Assembly: GCA_032871835.1 (NCBI GenBank)
Contig: CM065296.1
Span: 55,767,288-55,831,287, forward strand
DNA from: Dipteronia dyeriana
Lineage: Eukaryota > Streptophyta > Magnoliopsida > Sapindales > Sapindaceae
Length of the DNA stretch: 64,000 nt
Direction: 5' to 3'
Translations under genes and position numbers: made by a program
In this document: positions 35,326 to 47,367 of the stretch, in pieces
Numbering within the stretch: position 1 is the stretch's first letter
Layout of the letters: every line of letters begins with the position of its first letter
The notes under the pieces: model-generated
What the model saw: the letters and a program-made list of their open reading frames with translations, nothing else
Databases searched by the model: none
Told to the model about the DNA's origin: nothing

Positions 35326-37039
35326 ACCTTGCCCAATTGTAAGTTTCGGGCCAACACAAGATCAACAACCTACCATACCTCATAGTAGTGGGAGGGTTAG
35401 TAGACAACCCAAGAGATACATCGATCTAGGAGAATCTGTAGAGAATCTGCAGGACAACGATGATCCCTATACGTACAAGGAAGGAAAGGAAGATGTTGAT
35501 TATCGCCATTGGCAAAAGGCAATGCAATCCGAAATTGAATCTATGTTCAAAAATAAAGTCTGGTCTTTTGTAGACTTGCCTAAAGGGATAAAACTCATCG
35601 GGTGCAAGTGGGTATACAAGAGGAAAAGAGGAATGGATGGAAAGGTGGAAACCCTTAAAACTAGATTTGTAGCAAAAGTTTACACATAGAAGGAAGGTAT
35701 GGATTATAAGGAAACATTCTCTCTTATGGCCATGCTTAAATCCTTTAGGATACTCTTATCTATTGCGGCATCTCTAGACCTAGAGATTTGGCAAATGGAC
35801 ATCAAGACAGTTTTCATTAATGGAATTCTGGACGAAAACATCTATATGATGCAACCATAAGGATTCATTGAAAAAATTCAAGAGGAAAGGGTATGCAAGT
35901 TGCAAAGATCCATATATGGATTGAAGCAAGCATCCAGATCCTGGAACATAAGGTTCATTCAAGTCGTGAAAAGTTTTGAATTTATTCAAAACCTTAACGA
36001 ACCTTATGTATACAAACGGATTAAAGGTGACAAGTTGGTTTTCATAGTTTTTTACGTTGATAATATACTACTAATCGGAAACGATGTAGGTGTATTGACA
36101 TCGGTAAAAGAATGGTTGGCAAAAAAATTTGATATGAAAGACTTAGGAGAAACAAGTTATAATCTTGGTATCTAAGCCATAAGGGATAGAAAGAATATAA
36201 CGATTGTCTTATCCCAAGCTTCACACATAGATAAATTCTTGTCTAGGTTTTCCATGTAGGATTCCAAGAAAGGTATGTTACGTTTCAGACATTGAATCAA
36301 ACTTTCTAAGGAACAAGTTCCTAAGAATAAACATGTAGAGCAATTCATGAGTAGGGTTCCATATGCCTCGGTAATTGGGAGTCTCATATATGCAATGTTC
36401 TGCACTAGACCAGATATTTGTTTTATTATTGGCATAGTTAGCAGTTTTCAATCGAAACCTGGTCCTGATCACTTGACGACAGTCAAGCATATTTTCAAGT
36501 ATCTCAGGAGAACGAGAGATTATATGCTTATATACTCCAGAGGGGATTTAATTCCTATTGGGTATACAGATTCCGATTTCCAATCGAATTCTGACTCTAG
36601 AGGATCAACATTAGGATCTGTGTTTACACTTGGAGGAGGGGAATTCATATGGAGGAGTATAAAGCAATCTTGTATTTCTGATTCCACCATAAAAGCTGAG
36701 TATGTTGTATCATGCGAGGCTGCTAAAGAGGTTGCCTGGCTCAACCAATTCTTGATTGACTTGGAAGTAGTTCATGATGCGAATATGCAGATTACTATCT
36801 ACTGTGACAATAGTAGAGTAGTGGCTAATTCGAGAGAACCAAGATGTCATAAGAGAGGGAAACACACTGAAAGAAAGTATCACCTTTTAAGGGAAATTGT
36901 GCATATGGGAGACGTGATGACAACCACGATTGCATCAGCAAAAAATCTAGCAAATTCCTTCACAAATGCTCTTCCACCAAAGAGTTTTGATAGGCACCTG
37001 GAGAATATAGGGATAAGTGATATGACACATTTACTATAG
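35326..37039 (+). pseudogene. Reverse transcriptase and RNase H of copia element C
   Basis: RT motifs in order: HWQKAMQSEIESMFKNKVWS near 35502, GCKWVYKRKRG near 35601, IWQMDIKTVFINGILDENIY, YGLKQASRSW near 35920. The catalytic box reads FYVDN instead of YVDD, so one metal-binding Asp is lost. Stops lie near 35687, 35859 and 36174. RNase H is open at 36347-37039: TRPDICFIIGIVSSFQSKPG, GYTDSDFQSNSDSRGS, WRSIKQSC, YCDNSRVVANSREP, KRGKHTERKYHLL, ending DMTHLL. It keeps its YCDNS motif, unlike element B. Neither a polypurine tract nor a 3' LTR follows. Confidence 0.9.
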
Positions 37040-37068
37040 AGCAAGTGATATGACACATTTACTATAGA
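37015..37068 (+). repeat. 28-bp tandem duplication at the copia/Tat junction
   Basis: A 26-base segment ending TTACTATAGA occurs at 37015-37040 and again at 37043-37068, with GC between. It covers the last RNase H codons of element C. The next bases (GATGTTTTGTCC) already encode the end of a Tat RNase H (DVLSKQAS). Confidence 0.92.
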
Positions 37069-38440
37069 TGTTTTGTCCAAGCAAGCATCATCAACAACCA
37101 TAATCAGGCCAAAAAATATTCCAGTTGCACATCTTCTCAGACCGAGTATAGGTGAACCAAAAAACTCTAAAGTTTCAGAGATCCGAACACCGTTTGATGG
37201 TTAGATGACTCAGCTAAAAGGATACCTAGAAGAAGGTGTACTCCCAAAAAATCCCTTTGAAGCTAAATGCATCAGGTACCAGTCAATAAGATACACATTG
37301 ATTGGAGGAGAACTATACAAAAGAGGGTTTCCCCGAACACTCCAGAGATGTGTATCAGAGGAATATGCATATAAGATACTACAAGAAATCCATGGCAGAG
37401 TATGTGGAAACCATACTGGGGGAAGAAGTTTAGCACACAAGGTACTCAGGCAAGGTTATTATTGGCCCTCTTTGTTCTCGGATGCACAACGATGCTCAGA
37501 AAGCTGTAGTGCCTGCCAAAGGATCGCCAATGATATTCAACAGCCTCCAGAACAACTTAGAAGCCTCACATCCCCATGGTCATTCACCATGTGGGGACTA
37601 GACCTAATTGTTCTAATGCCAGTAGGAACAGAGGGTGGAGATAAGCACGCAATTGTGGCCGTTGATTATTTCACAAAGTGGGTAGAAGCTGAAGCGTTGG
37701 TACATAGCACCGAAGCAAACACCATGAACTTTGTGAAGAAAAATACACTCTACAGATTTGGAGTCCCGAGTACTATTATTACTGACAACGACACCAATTC
37801 GATAATCAAAAATTCAGACAGCTGTGCAACGAGTACTAAATTGCAAACTATTATGCCACACCTGCCCACCCTCAAACGGATGGGCAAGTTGAACCAGTAA
37901 ACAAAATCTTCAAGCACACACTCAAAGCAAAGTTAGATGCAAAGAAAGGCAGTTGGGTTGAGAAGCTTTCTGAGGTGTTATGGGCATATAGGATGACAAC
38001 AAAAACTTCTACAGAATAAACTCTATTCTCTTTGGCGTTTGGAACATAAGCTGTTATCCCGGTAGAAACATTGTAAATGTCAGCTAGGGTCAGGCTATAT
38101 GATGAAGATCAAAATGTTGATATGTTGTTACAAAGATTAGATGAATTGGAAGAAAAAAAGGAGAAATCCAGAGTACGAAGCGCAGCCTAGCAGCAAAGAG
38201 TAGCCCGACACTTCAATTCTCATGTTCGGATCCGAAAGTTCCGGTTAAAAGACCTGGTGCTCTAAAGAATATCGTTGAACACAAAGAACAAACCTGCAGG
38301 CTCGTTGGCTGACAAATGAGAAGGCCCATACAAAATTGAAGGAATAACAGGTCATGGAGCATATTGGATTGCCCGACCAGATGGAAGGGTTTTACCCCGG
38401 CCATGCAATGCCCAATATTTGAAGATTTTTGATCCTTGAA
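37069..38440 (+). pseudogene. Tat-clade gypsy RNase H end and integrase
   Basis: Opens with the last residues of a gypsy RNase H (DVLSKQASSTTIIRP). The integrase is mostly open at 37205-37900. Its HHCC zinc finger is visible (His in EIHGRVCGNH and LAHKV, Cys in CSESCSACQR), followed by GYYWPS. The catalytic core has Asp in MWGLDLIV and Asp in ITDNDTNS. The Glu motif survives after a frameshift near 37845 as DGQVEPVN. Then come WVEKLSEVLWAYRMTTKTST near 37950, a linker, and a C-terminal GPYKIE near 38320 with stops. Integrase inserts the element cDNA into host DNA. RT and most of RNase H of this copy are missing. Confidence 0.88.
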
Positions 38441-39480
38441 ATTTGTTTTTTTTAGTCAGGATAATTTTGTTATTCAGGATAATTTTATTATTCAGGATAT
38501 TTTTTAGCTTTAAGATTTATCATATCGTTAGTTTTGTAGTTATGAATAAAAGCCTAACATGGGATTTCAGAAATCTAAGCACATGATAATAAGAACATGT
38601 GAAAAATAAGCATGATAATAAGAACATGCGAAAAAGAAGCATATCATAAGCACATACAAAAAAAGATAAAATGCTTCGGACCATTAATTTGGAAAAATTC
38701 CCAAATGGGCGGAGAAGTGCGAAGGAGCATGCCAGCCGAATGAGGTCAGTCGACCTTAGCCAAAAGGCAAACCCGATGCATCAGATTATAGAAAATGGCT
38801 TGGGGCACCATCGGGAAAAATCCCAGTGAGATGTGCAGTTGTGTTAAGCAATTCAAAAGCTTAACGATTCGGCAAACCCTTGCACAGGCAACTAGGAGAC
38901 GTCCTCAGTGATTTGCGTAAGGACTCGAATGTATGATCGTCGTGAGCCTCAATGTAACGTTCAGGTAGCAACCGAGTATGAAGCAAGAGTACAAGTCTAC
39001 TTGCCTATTTCGAGATGACTCGGTTAATAATAGTAGCCAGTTTAATAAGATACTTGGCGTATGAAATCGAGTTTAATATGATACTCGGCATTTAAAGAGT
39101 CGCTGAGACTAGTAGCCGGTTTAATAAGATACTTGGTACATGAAATCAAGTTTAATAAGATACTCGGCAGTTAAAGAGTCGCTCAGACTAGTAGCCAATT
39201 TAATAAGATACTTAGCACATGAAATCGCGTTGGCCAGTTTAATAAGATACTTGGCATTAGAAATTTCTTGGGTAACGAAACTAAGTTAAAACAAGATACT
39301 CGGTGAAGTCATTCGGGCAACGGAGTTAGCCAGCTAAAAAAGATACTTGTTGATTAAAGGAGTTAATAACAATAGCCAGTTAAGATATTTGGCATTTCAA
39401 ATTCACGACAAAACTTGGCAAAATATGGAACCTCATTGATTATAATTCTTTACAAAATACAATTTTTTTTGTAACACTAC
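38441..39480 (+). other. Non-coding 3' region of the Tat element with 79-bp repeats
   Basis: No gene seen. TAGTAGCC...TTTAATAAGATACTTGG...GAGTCGCT recurs at 39031, 39110 and 39189 (79-bp period). Each unit holds a shorter internal repeat of TTTAATAAGATACT, and looser copies run to about 39400. This lies between integrase and the antisense ORF, where Tat elements have a long spacer. Confidence 0.75.
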
Positions 39481-42435
39481 AGAGGGCCCGAGGATTTGTA
39501 GCCCTTGCCAATACTTGGGTCAGGCACCATTTCATACTCACGGAGGAGACTCTCATTCGAAGGCCAGACGATTCTGTAGACTGAGTCATCTATCCATTCG
39601 CTGTAATCCGTTCTAGGGATCGGTCCAACGTCAGATTTCGACCCATCCACACCAGCCTCCTAACTAGCATAAAGGGTCAAATGCTCTGACGGGAACTCCA
39701 AATGTATAGGATAGGGCTCTTTACCTTGGCTATGATAGTATGCTCTCCATTCCTTTATCTAAGTCCAAAGAGATTCCAAGGATCAGTCCACATGGTTTTT
39801 GATCGATAGCTCCCAGTTGGCTTGAGCCTTATCAGTCGCCCGATTTTTGATTTTGAAGAATTCACCAGTCGAGACTAACCCTCGTTGAAACTCCCTAAAG
39901 AGTAGGGCATCATAAGCTGGGGACTTCTTAAAGCGATCAACCCCTTGAACTTCAAGTTCCAGCCTAGCCTACTTCGAAAGGGATTCAAAGGTCAAGGCCT
40001 GGCGCTTAAGGTCTTTAACTTTTTGCTCGTAAGACGATCTAGCCTGCTCAGCCTCTTGTTCAACTTTGAGCATCGACTCCTAGGCAGCAAACAGTAAATT
40101 TTGGAAGGATACAACCTTCTTTTCGACAGTAGAAGCTTTTTCATTGGCCTCCATTTGTTTAGCCAAGTAATGATCGATCGATTCTTGGGCAGAGCTCACC
40201 TCTCTTTGATAGGCCGCCTGAATCTGAGCATGGTTGTCCTCACTCTCCTTAAACTGAGCTTCAAGACGTCTTATCTGATCTGCTTGATGTTGTTGCGTCT
40301 GAACAAACTCAGCAAACTCAGCGACCACCTGCAGGGAGGAGTAAGTTAAAAATCTAAGACAAGAATTAAGGCAAGGGTCGGGATAGAAGACTTATGTAAG
40401 ACGCACTATTGAAAATGTTTTAAAGATGATCAGCCGGGGAACCATTCATGAAACGGCTCTAGTGGTCATCCCAGATAAAAACCTGACCAGATGACATCGT
40501 CCTCAATATATCTTGGGAGGTGGGACACGTGGGATTACTTGAGGATCCTACTCCTATATCCGTAACTTCAGGGGGTAAAAAATCCTTATTCAGATTGCCC
40601 AAAGTGTCCACTCCTCCCAAAGGCGCCTCAGCCTGGAGAAACTTTAGCATCGGCGTCATCGCCACTTAATTCAACAAATGACACAACCCGAGGTATCTTT
40701 TGAGGATGAGCAGGAGAGTCAGCTGCCTTCCTTTTCTCAGCCTGAGTAAGGTGAAAACCGAGGTCAACCGTAGGATCTTTCTAATCTTTAGTAATATCTT
40801 GAAAGGATTCAAAAAGACCAGGATCAAGATTAACTTGCTCATCTGGGGGTACCCTAACTCCTTCCTCATCCCCAACGGTAAACTGCTCGGTGGGAACTTC
40901 ATTGATCAGGGAGCTAGGCTCACTAGGCACTACGCCATTACGTTGACCTCCCTGCTTGCCCTCATCCTCAGACACCCTCTGAGCATTGACAGCTCCAACA
41001 TGGCCACTTGGATTGCTTAATTCCCCCATGGCCGGCCGAATGACTTCAGGAATGTACTCAGGAATTTGCTCATCAGCTTCATCAAAATCCACATCCAACT
41101 TATCATCAGGCGGAGCAACCCTTTCTTTATTTTGACGAGAAGCTTCTTTACGACTCACTTAAACGATCGATTTCACCTGGCGAGCCTGGACATCGTAGAC
41201 GATGTCTATATCGTACACTGCATACAAACAAGTTAGAAAAAAGAACAAGATGAGAAAAATAAGAATGAGAAAATTCTACTTACGTCGTTTACGATAATCT
41301 GAAATCTGAGTAAAGAAGCCAAGTTTGATCATTTTCTTCTTATTAAAAAGATAAGACCAACTCCTCTTTTCTAGAGTATGCAGGGCTGTCCGAGCAAGTC
41401 TAGTTAATTCGGCATCAATATAAGTAGGTTTTGACTTGTTCCAACGATCAGGAGAGCAAAAAAAAATAGGGAACCTTTAACAATTCCCGATCTTTCCCAA
41501 CTGAGAGCTCGATCTCAAGTCCTAGGTTTTCTCCCATAAGAAAACCAGCTATTCTTTCAATGCTTGTTTGAGGTGGGAAAACCGTACACAAAGCCTTTCT
41601 TCTTAGCGTATGAGAAAATATTGACCCTCCGGTTCACCTTCGTCCCCTCGGGAACCCAGCTGTCTGGCTGGCTGGCTGGATAGAAGAAAGTAAGTCCCAG
41701 TCCGACCATATTGCCTTAGAGTATAGAAGTGTCTAATTTCATGAGGGAAGACATCGACAAGTTCATCCGGCTTCACATGTGCCACAAACACATCAGAATT
41801 CTATAGCTATTCGAGGCAAGTTGGGCTGGAGAGATCCCCGCCTCAGCAATAAACCAAGCAATAAACGGATGGAGGGGAAGAGTCACACCACAATAAAGCA
41901 TGGACCCATAAATTGCAAGTATGTCCGTAGGAGGGTTCCATACGGCTCTATCACCAGTAGGAATCAGTAGGACTGAATCATCTAGATCGAACCAAGCACG
42001 GTACTTTTTGATTTCATTGTCCCCGATCACATTTGGCTCAGTGTCATATGCACTCGACAAATCAAGTGAGAAGAGGGTTCAAGATATTCTGTGTTCCTCT
42101 TCAATATATTTCTCATCAACTACTTGCCTCTCGATTTGAATGTTGCTTGAACCATATTTATGAACCATACGGTTACTATGATGCTTTCCCATCCTAGATC
42201 GAAGAGGAATCCTGTGATCAGAAATGAGAGACTTAGAATTGGAAGAAGATTCAGAACTAAAACTTAAATGAATGTCAGGATAAAGCCTGAAGACATCAAC
42301 ATCGAAAAAAAAACCAGGCTCATTAGGAGGGATTTCCCCCAATAACCTACGAACACAAGAAACCAATTGAAAATCTCCACACTCAAGCGCTTCGAAAGCT
42401 ATAACAAAAAGACGGTGCCGAGAAATAGGATCCAT
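39481..42435 (-). pseudogene. Tat-clade antisense ORF (putative gypsy-type transposon protein)
   Basis: Broken reading on the strand opposite to pol, between integrase and 3' LTR. It starts at 42435 (MDPISRHRLFVIAFEALE). At about 41985-41775 it has KYRAWFDLDDSVLLIPTGD and LPLHPFIAWFIAEAGISPAQ with LASNSYRILM, which fits the conserved domain of the antisense ORFs of Tat/Retand/Grande elements (Pfam 'putative gypsy type transposon'). A Pro/Glu-rich acidic segment follows at 41158-40781. A coiled coil lies at 40328-40080 (QADQIRRLEAQFKESEDNHA) and continues weakly to about 39500. Stops or frameshifts separate these parts. An intron cannot be ruled out. Function is unknown in the family. Confidence 0.78.
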
Positions 42436-42958
42436 CTAAACTGACCTTTAAGGTAGATGCGAAGAAACCTGGAAAAGCTTTAATGGAAGTATAAGATGAA
42501 TCGGTGCGTAAGCAAAGCCTGAGTTATTTTTTCCTTTCTGCAAAAAATGAAAAACAAAACTGCCCTTTTTAGTTTAAATAAACCACTCAATGATTGAGGA
42601 TACGAAACCTTAGGGCTTCGAGAAGCATGACAAATCAAAAAGGAGGATTTGATGATGTAGGCGGTGTATCAGGCGACCCATAAGTCGTTTCTCATAAATG
42701 TTACTAGAGAAGTTGAGCGGATTGAAGGACACGTGTCATGGAAATAACTGACCAAGCCGTCAGAATTTCAAAATGTCGTAATCAATGAGACTTCGTGTGA
42801 AGGGACTAATTACATTTACATGGTAGCCATTATGACACGTCCTTAATGTGAGACGCTGTTTAAGGATTATCATTCCTGTATTAATAAGGCATAAAAGGTC
42901 AGCATGTCGATTAAAATACTTTTGTTAAGAATGAAATCCTACTCGGCATAAGTATTTT
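42436..42958 (+). other. Non-coding stretch between antisense ORF and 3' LTR
   Basis: About 520 bp without a supported gene. As the region upstream of the antisense ORF start, it may hold that ORF's promoter, but I see no convincing motif. Confidence 0.5.
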
Positions 42959-42968
42959 AAGGGGGTTT
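42959..42968 (+). other. Polypurine tract of the Tat element
   Basis: AAGGGGGTTT directly before TGTTATATG, the start of the 3' LTR. Confidence 0.72.
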
Positions 42969-43522
42969 TGTTATATGTATATTTTATCGAATGTACACGT
43001 CATTGATAGGTAGGATAATCCCTTAAAAAATTGCCAGATGGACATCCGAGTTGGCATCTAGAGGATACCCTTCAAGGTATCATAAAGGAATAAGAACCCC
43101 AAGTAAGTCTGAACACGGGGTATCTGGCACGCTGTGTCCTACTCGGGACAGAGTACTTGGCACGTTATGTTATACTCGAGACAATATGGTAAATCTGAAT
43201 AAAGAAATCTAACACACAATTCACACGGGTGAACCAAGAGTCATGCTCAAATACGCAAGACATCCGTATCAAAAAGAGTTTCTAGAAGAATAAAACGCCG
43301 AAAAGAAAACAGATTCCAAATCAAGCAATAACTTAGTTATTCTAGAATATTGCATGTCGATTACGAATGTAAATCCTAAATCAAATTGTACAAATAGAGT
43401 CTCACAAAGATTTAGATTCAACTCAAATGATCTCCAAAATATGAAAGAAGATAAAGATGACTCCAACAAGCAACCAGTCATAATACAAATTCTTTTCCCT
43501 AATTGTACAAGAAGGATTAGGG
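42969..43522 (+). mobile_element. Tat 3' LTR, left part
   Basis: TGTTATATGTATATTTTATC matches the start of the LTR at 15413. Shared segments include ATTGCCAGATGGACATCCGA and the ACTCGGGAC repeats. It is interrupted after GGATTAGGG by a SIRE-like element and continues at 57078. Open frames across 43269-43646 are not supported as genes. Confidence 0.85.
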
Positions 43523-45747
43523 TGTTAGGTTTTAGATTTGTGTTGGCTTGATTCCATAACAAACGCTCTTTGTTTGTATTACTTAGTTGCTGAGGTGGTT
43601 CGTGATTAGATTGGTCTTCAATGATGGAAAGCGACTTCGCATGCAAAGTTCATCTTCAAGAGGATTTATGCTTACTTGGATGCTAAAGTATCAAGATTCT
43701 TCCTCCTTTTGCAAGGCATAGGCACACACACACAATTCATACATGTGTCCCTGCATCGTTGTGCACCATTATGCGCACATACACACAATTCATATATTTG
43801 TGTCCCTGCATCATAGTGCATCATTTGGTATAACACTTTCACACACTTAAAGTTAAATGCTCATGCATTGGTATGAAAGTAACATGTTTTGGAAAATGCA
43901 TGATTGAAGACTATCTCTATGTAGTTTGCATTCTTATGTGAAATGTGTTTGTTTTTTTATATGTTTGTATAACATGGATCTTGAAATTGGTTTTAGTCTT
44001 AGATTGTTCATGATTGAGTTCCAGTCATTTCGGTTACTCATATTATTGATTTTGAGTTCTAAGTCAAAAGATACTACACTTTCAACTCATGTTGCATACA
44101 TTGTCTTTGTCTTCATTTATTGAGTCGAATTCTTATTTTATGGGTTAAGTATCTTATATTTCCATATCTGTGAATGAGTCTTGGTCTGTAATCTTCAAAC
44201 GGATTCAAATTCGGAGTTCGAAGGCCAAAGAACGGTCGAAGGACGTGAGAGGAGCGCAAGGGAAGAGATGCGATGGCATAAGCCATCACTTGGCACCATC
44301 TCCCAAAGTTTCTCTGCCCTGAGATGCCCACACGCCATCTCGGGGAGGCACTAAAGAATGGGGGCTTTTTGGTCTTTTGGTTGTTCTCTCTTTAAAACCT
44401 CTCCTTCCCTTTCATTAAATAACAAGTTGAGAAAAAGGAATTTGAAGAACAAGTGCAGAATTTTTCTCTCAACATTTTAATTTTTGTTTTTGTGATAACT
44501 TCTTCATTTCAACTCCGAATCACTTGATTCAAAAATAGATTTCGAGTGTCTTGAATAGTTCTACAAACCCCAATCATTTCCAAAACCAAAGGATGTCTAG
44601 ATCTTTCGTTGTGATCAAATCTTCAGTTTATGATTTTCATCTTTGTTGGTAAAATCATCTTCTTCTTAGTTTTCTTCTTAGATCTTCTTATTGATTGATG
44701 CCTTCTGATTAAGAAGCATGACTAAGATGATTTTGATACCATTTTGTGTTTTTTTGATTTGATTTTCAATTTTAGCTAGATTTGTGATAAGTTGATTGAT
44801 TTGTTCTAAACTTGATAAACATGAAATTGTTTCTAGAAATCTTTTGTTCTTGTGCTTGATTGACTATTTCTAGATTTAATTTCATTTTCTAAGAACTAGG
44901 TCTACATCAATTGGTATATTCATTTCATTGATTTGGTTCTTAGTTGATAACATGCTTAGGTTGCCTAGAAACATTTGTGATTGTTCCTTGAAAGCATAAT
45001 TTAGCTATCTAGTTGCATGTCCATAGAATTTGTTGATCATCATTTTCTATGTTGAGTGCTTGTTTGCATTTTGCATTCATGATCACTTAGAAGCCTTGTG
45101 AAGAGGTAGGAAGTCTCATATCTTAGAGTGATTATTTGATTTGAGCAATTAGAAGTCTTAGCTAGAGTCGGATGGACTTGGATAGCTAAGCAAGTGGAAG
45201 TTTCGACAAGAGGTGTGAGACCTCGGATTGTTGAGGAAGGAAGTCTCAAATAGAGTCGGGGAGGACTCAGATAGTTGAGCAAGAAGTCTTGCATGGGGTC
45301 GGGAGGATTCAAAAATGTGAGCAAGGAATCTTCCTAGAGATAGGAGGTCTTGGATAGAAAGTCGACTTAGTAGATCACTAGGTTCAAAGGTAGAGTAAGA
45401 GTGTTAGCTTGAAGAGCATGTGTTGATTGCTTGAGTGTGTAACTCTTATTTGAAATAGTGGATTTGCTTTTGCAGGTGGTTGTGGTATCAACCCATGGAT
45501 GTTTCCTCTTAGGAGGTTTTACCATGTAAATATCTTGTGTTGATTTTTAGCATCTTTAATTTCTTCACTTAGTTGATTTGTGTTGCTTGAACAATTGCTT
45601 TGTCATATATCATTTTGGATATTATGCTAAGTGTTGTATAAGATTGCTTGTGTTTTTAAAGAAGATTAAAATTTGAGCATATACCTATTCATCCCCCCCC
45701 CCCCCTCTAGGTATATTTTACACTATAATTGGTTAAGGGAATTTACA
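43523..45747 (+). mobile_element. 5' LTR of the SIRE-like element
   Basis: 2,225 bp, TGTTAGGTTTTAGATTTG to GGGAATTTACA. Contains CA-rich stretches near 43725 and a 13-base C tract at 45693-45705, just before the end. The primer site follows. Open frames inside are not supported as genes. Confidence 0.9.
45693..45705. repeat. C tract near the SIRE-like LTR end
   Basis: Thirteen consecutive C between CCTATTCAT and TCTAGGTATATTTT. The 3' LTR has 35 C at the same place (57001-57035), and a related LTR has 16 (60582-60597). Confidence 0.95.
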
Positions 45748-45749
45748 AT

Positions 45750-45761
45750 TGGTATCAGAGC
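45750..45761 (+). other. Primer binding site of the SIRE-like element
   Basis: TGGTATCAGAGC (initiator Met tRNA type), two bases after the LTR end at 45747. Confidence 0.92.
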
Positions 45762-45779
45762 TGGTGTCTAGAAGTAATT

Positions 45780-46747
45780 GGATAGGTCCATTTTATAGTG
45801 TTTGTTGTTTTTGTGTTGTGGGTGATTCTATTTTGGAAGGTGCATCTAGTGCCAGACCTCCACTCTTGAATAGTAGTAACTACTCCTTTTGGAAAATTAG
45901 GATGAGAGCCTACATTAGATCCATCAATGAAAAGGCATGGATTAGTATTGAGGAAGGTTATGAGATACCTACCAAAAGGCAAGAAGATGGCACTATGATT
46001 TTGAAGCCGAGAGCCGAATGGACGGCTATTGAATTTGATAATGCTAAGTGGCATCATAGGGCAATGAATGCAATATTTAGTGGTGTAGATGGTACTCAAT
46101 TTACCTACATCCTAAACCTCAAATCGGCAAAGGAAGCATAGGATACTTTGCAAACTATCAATGAGGGTACGTTGGCGGTTCGAAGGTCAAGAGTACAAAT
46201 GCTTACCTCTCAATTTGAAAGTCTTATTATGGATGAGGATGAGAAGTTAGTAGACTTTCAAACTAGACTCTTGAATATCACCAATCAAAGTCAAACTTTG
46301 GGAGACCCATATCCACAAAATAGAATTAATTGGAAAATCTTAAGATCCTTACCTAAGAGATTTAAAGAAAAGGTGAACGCAATTGAAGAAAGCAAGAACG
46401 ACGATCTTATGAGGGTTGATGAGCTTCTTGGGTCTCTACAAGCATATGAGCTTGGGTTCAAGCCAAGGTTTGAGGATAAGGGAATAACACTCAAAGTGAC
46501 TAATGAGAAGAGAGAAGATGATATGGTTAGTATGGTGATAGCTTTCAAGAAATTTCTAAAGAACATATGTTCTAAGATAGAGGAAGTTGATAAAAAGATC
46601 ACTCTAAAAGAAATGGTAGATTGTAAGGATAAATCTAAGAAGAAGCTAATTAGATGTCTTGAATGCAATGGGATTGGATTTATTTCTACCAAGAGTTCTA
46701 ATGAGAAGAAAGAGTCTAAGAAAGGCTTAGCAATGGCGGCTACTTGA
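45780..46747 (+). pseudogene. SIRE-like Gag core
   Basis: UBN2/SIRE-type Gag: GASSARPPLLNSSNYSFWKI near 45837, EGYEIPTKRQ, LKPRAEWTAIEFDNAKWHHR, then DGTQFTYILNLKSAKEA. A TAG at 46139 stands where relatives have Trp (KEAWDIL), and the same frame continues: VQMLTSQFESLIMDEDEKLV, then ILRSLPKRFKEKVNAIEESK and LLGSLQAYE, and ends at 46747. Gag forms the particle. No in-frame ATG lies at the expected place; the related Gag at 60755 starts MSGNGGNEGASS, while here the codons before GASS read GDSILE. Start-codon loss plus a nonsense codon suggest it is inactive. Confidence 0.88.
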
Positions 46748-47367
46748 AGTGATGTGAGTGTGAGTGATGTAAAATAGGAAGATGAGTCCACTGATGATCG
46801 AAAATATACTAACAATTACATTGCTCACCCGGCTATATATAAAGGAAGATTTAAGGATAGTGGTGAACACTCCACATGTAGTGAGGAAAATGAATATTCT
46901 TCAACTAATGAAGATAGTGAATTCTCCTCAAATCATGATGAAGCAAATTTCAATGACAAGATCCTTCAACTAACAAGTGAAAATGTCAAGAAGAACGATA
47001 AGAACAATAAGTTGAAGTTGATCAATGCCAATTTAGTGGTGATAGTCAAAGCTCTTGAAAATGAGAAGAATATGTCTTTGGAGAAGATAAGCAAGCAAAG
47101 TGAAGTCATTAAGGAGCAAAAAGAGACCATTGAAAAATATTTTTCAAAGACAGAAGAAAGTGCTAAAGAGCTAGATGATTTAAAAAAAGACTTTACTATG
47201 AGGTCGTTTATCAAAGGAGAAAATAAGCAAATAAAGAATAAAGTGCATAAAGACAAAATCCTTAGTCTAGAGAATAACTTGAAAGATAGTAATAAAAGAC
47301 GAGGAATTTTGAACAAGAAGTTGAGCAAAGAGATGATTCTCTTGATCTTGCTAAAAGACTTGAAAAT
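46748..47367 (+). pseudogene. SIRE-like Gag coiled-coil region
   Basis: Continues the Gag reading after a stop. It has an acidic Ser-rich patch (HSTCSEENEYSSTNEDSEFS near 46870), then a long Lys/Glu/Leu heptad-rich stretch at 47012-47340 (LENEKNMSLEKISKQSEVIK, KEQKETIEKYFSKTEESAKE), which should form a coiled coil. A frameshift near 47345 leads into the repeat array. SIRE Gag proteins are known for coiled coils between core and zinc knuckle. Confidence 0.75.

Noticed and set aside
45749..45836. Upstream extension of the SIRE-like Gag frame over the primer site
   Set aside because: The codons run through the tRNA primer site and have no match in the related Gag at 60755, so they are taken as leader.
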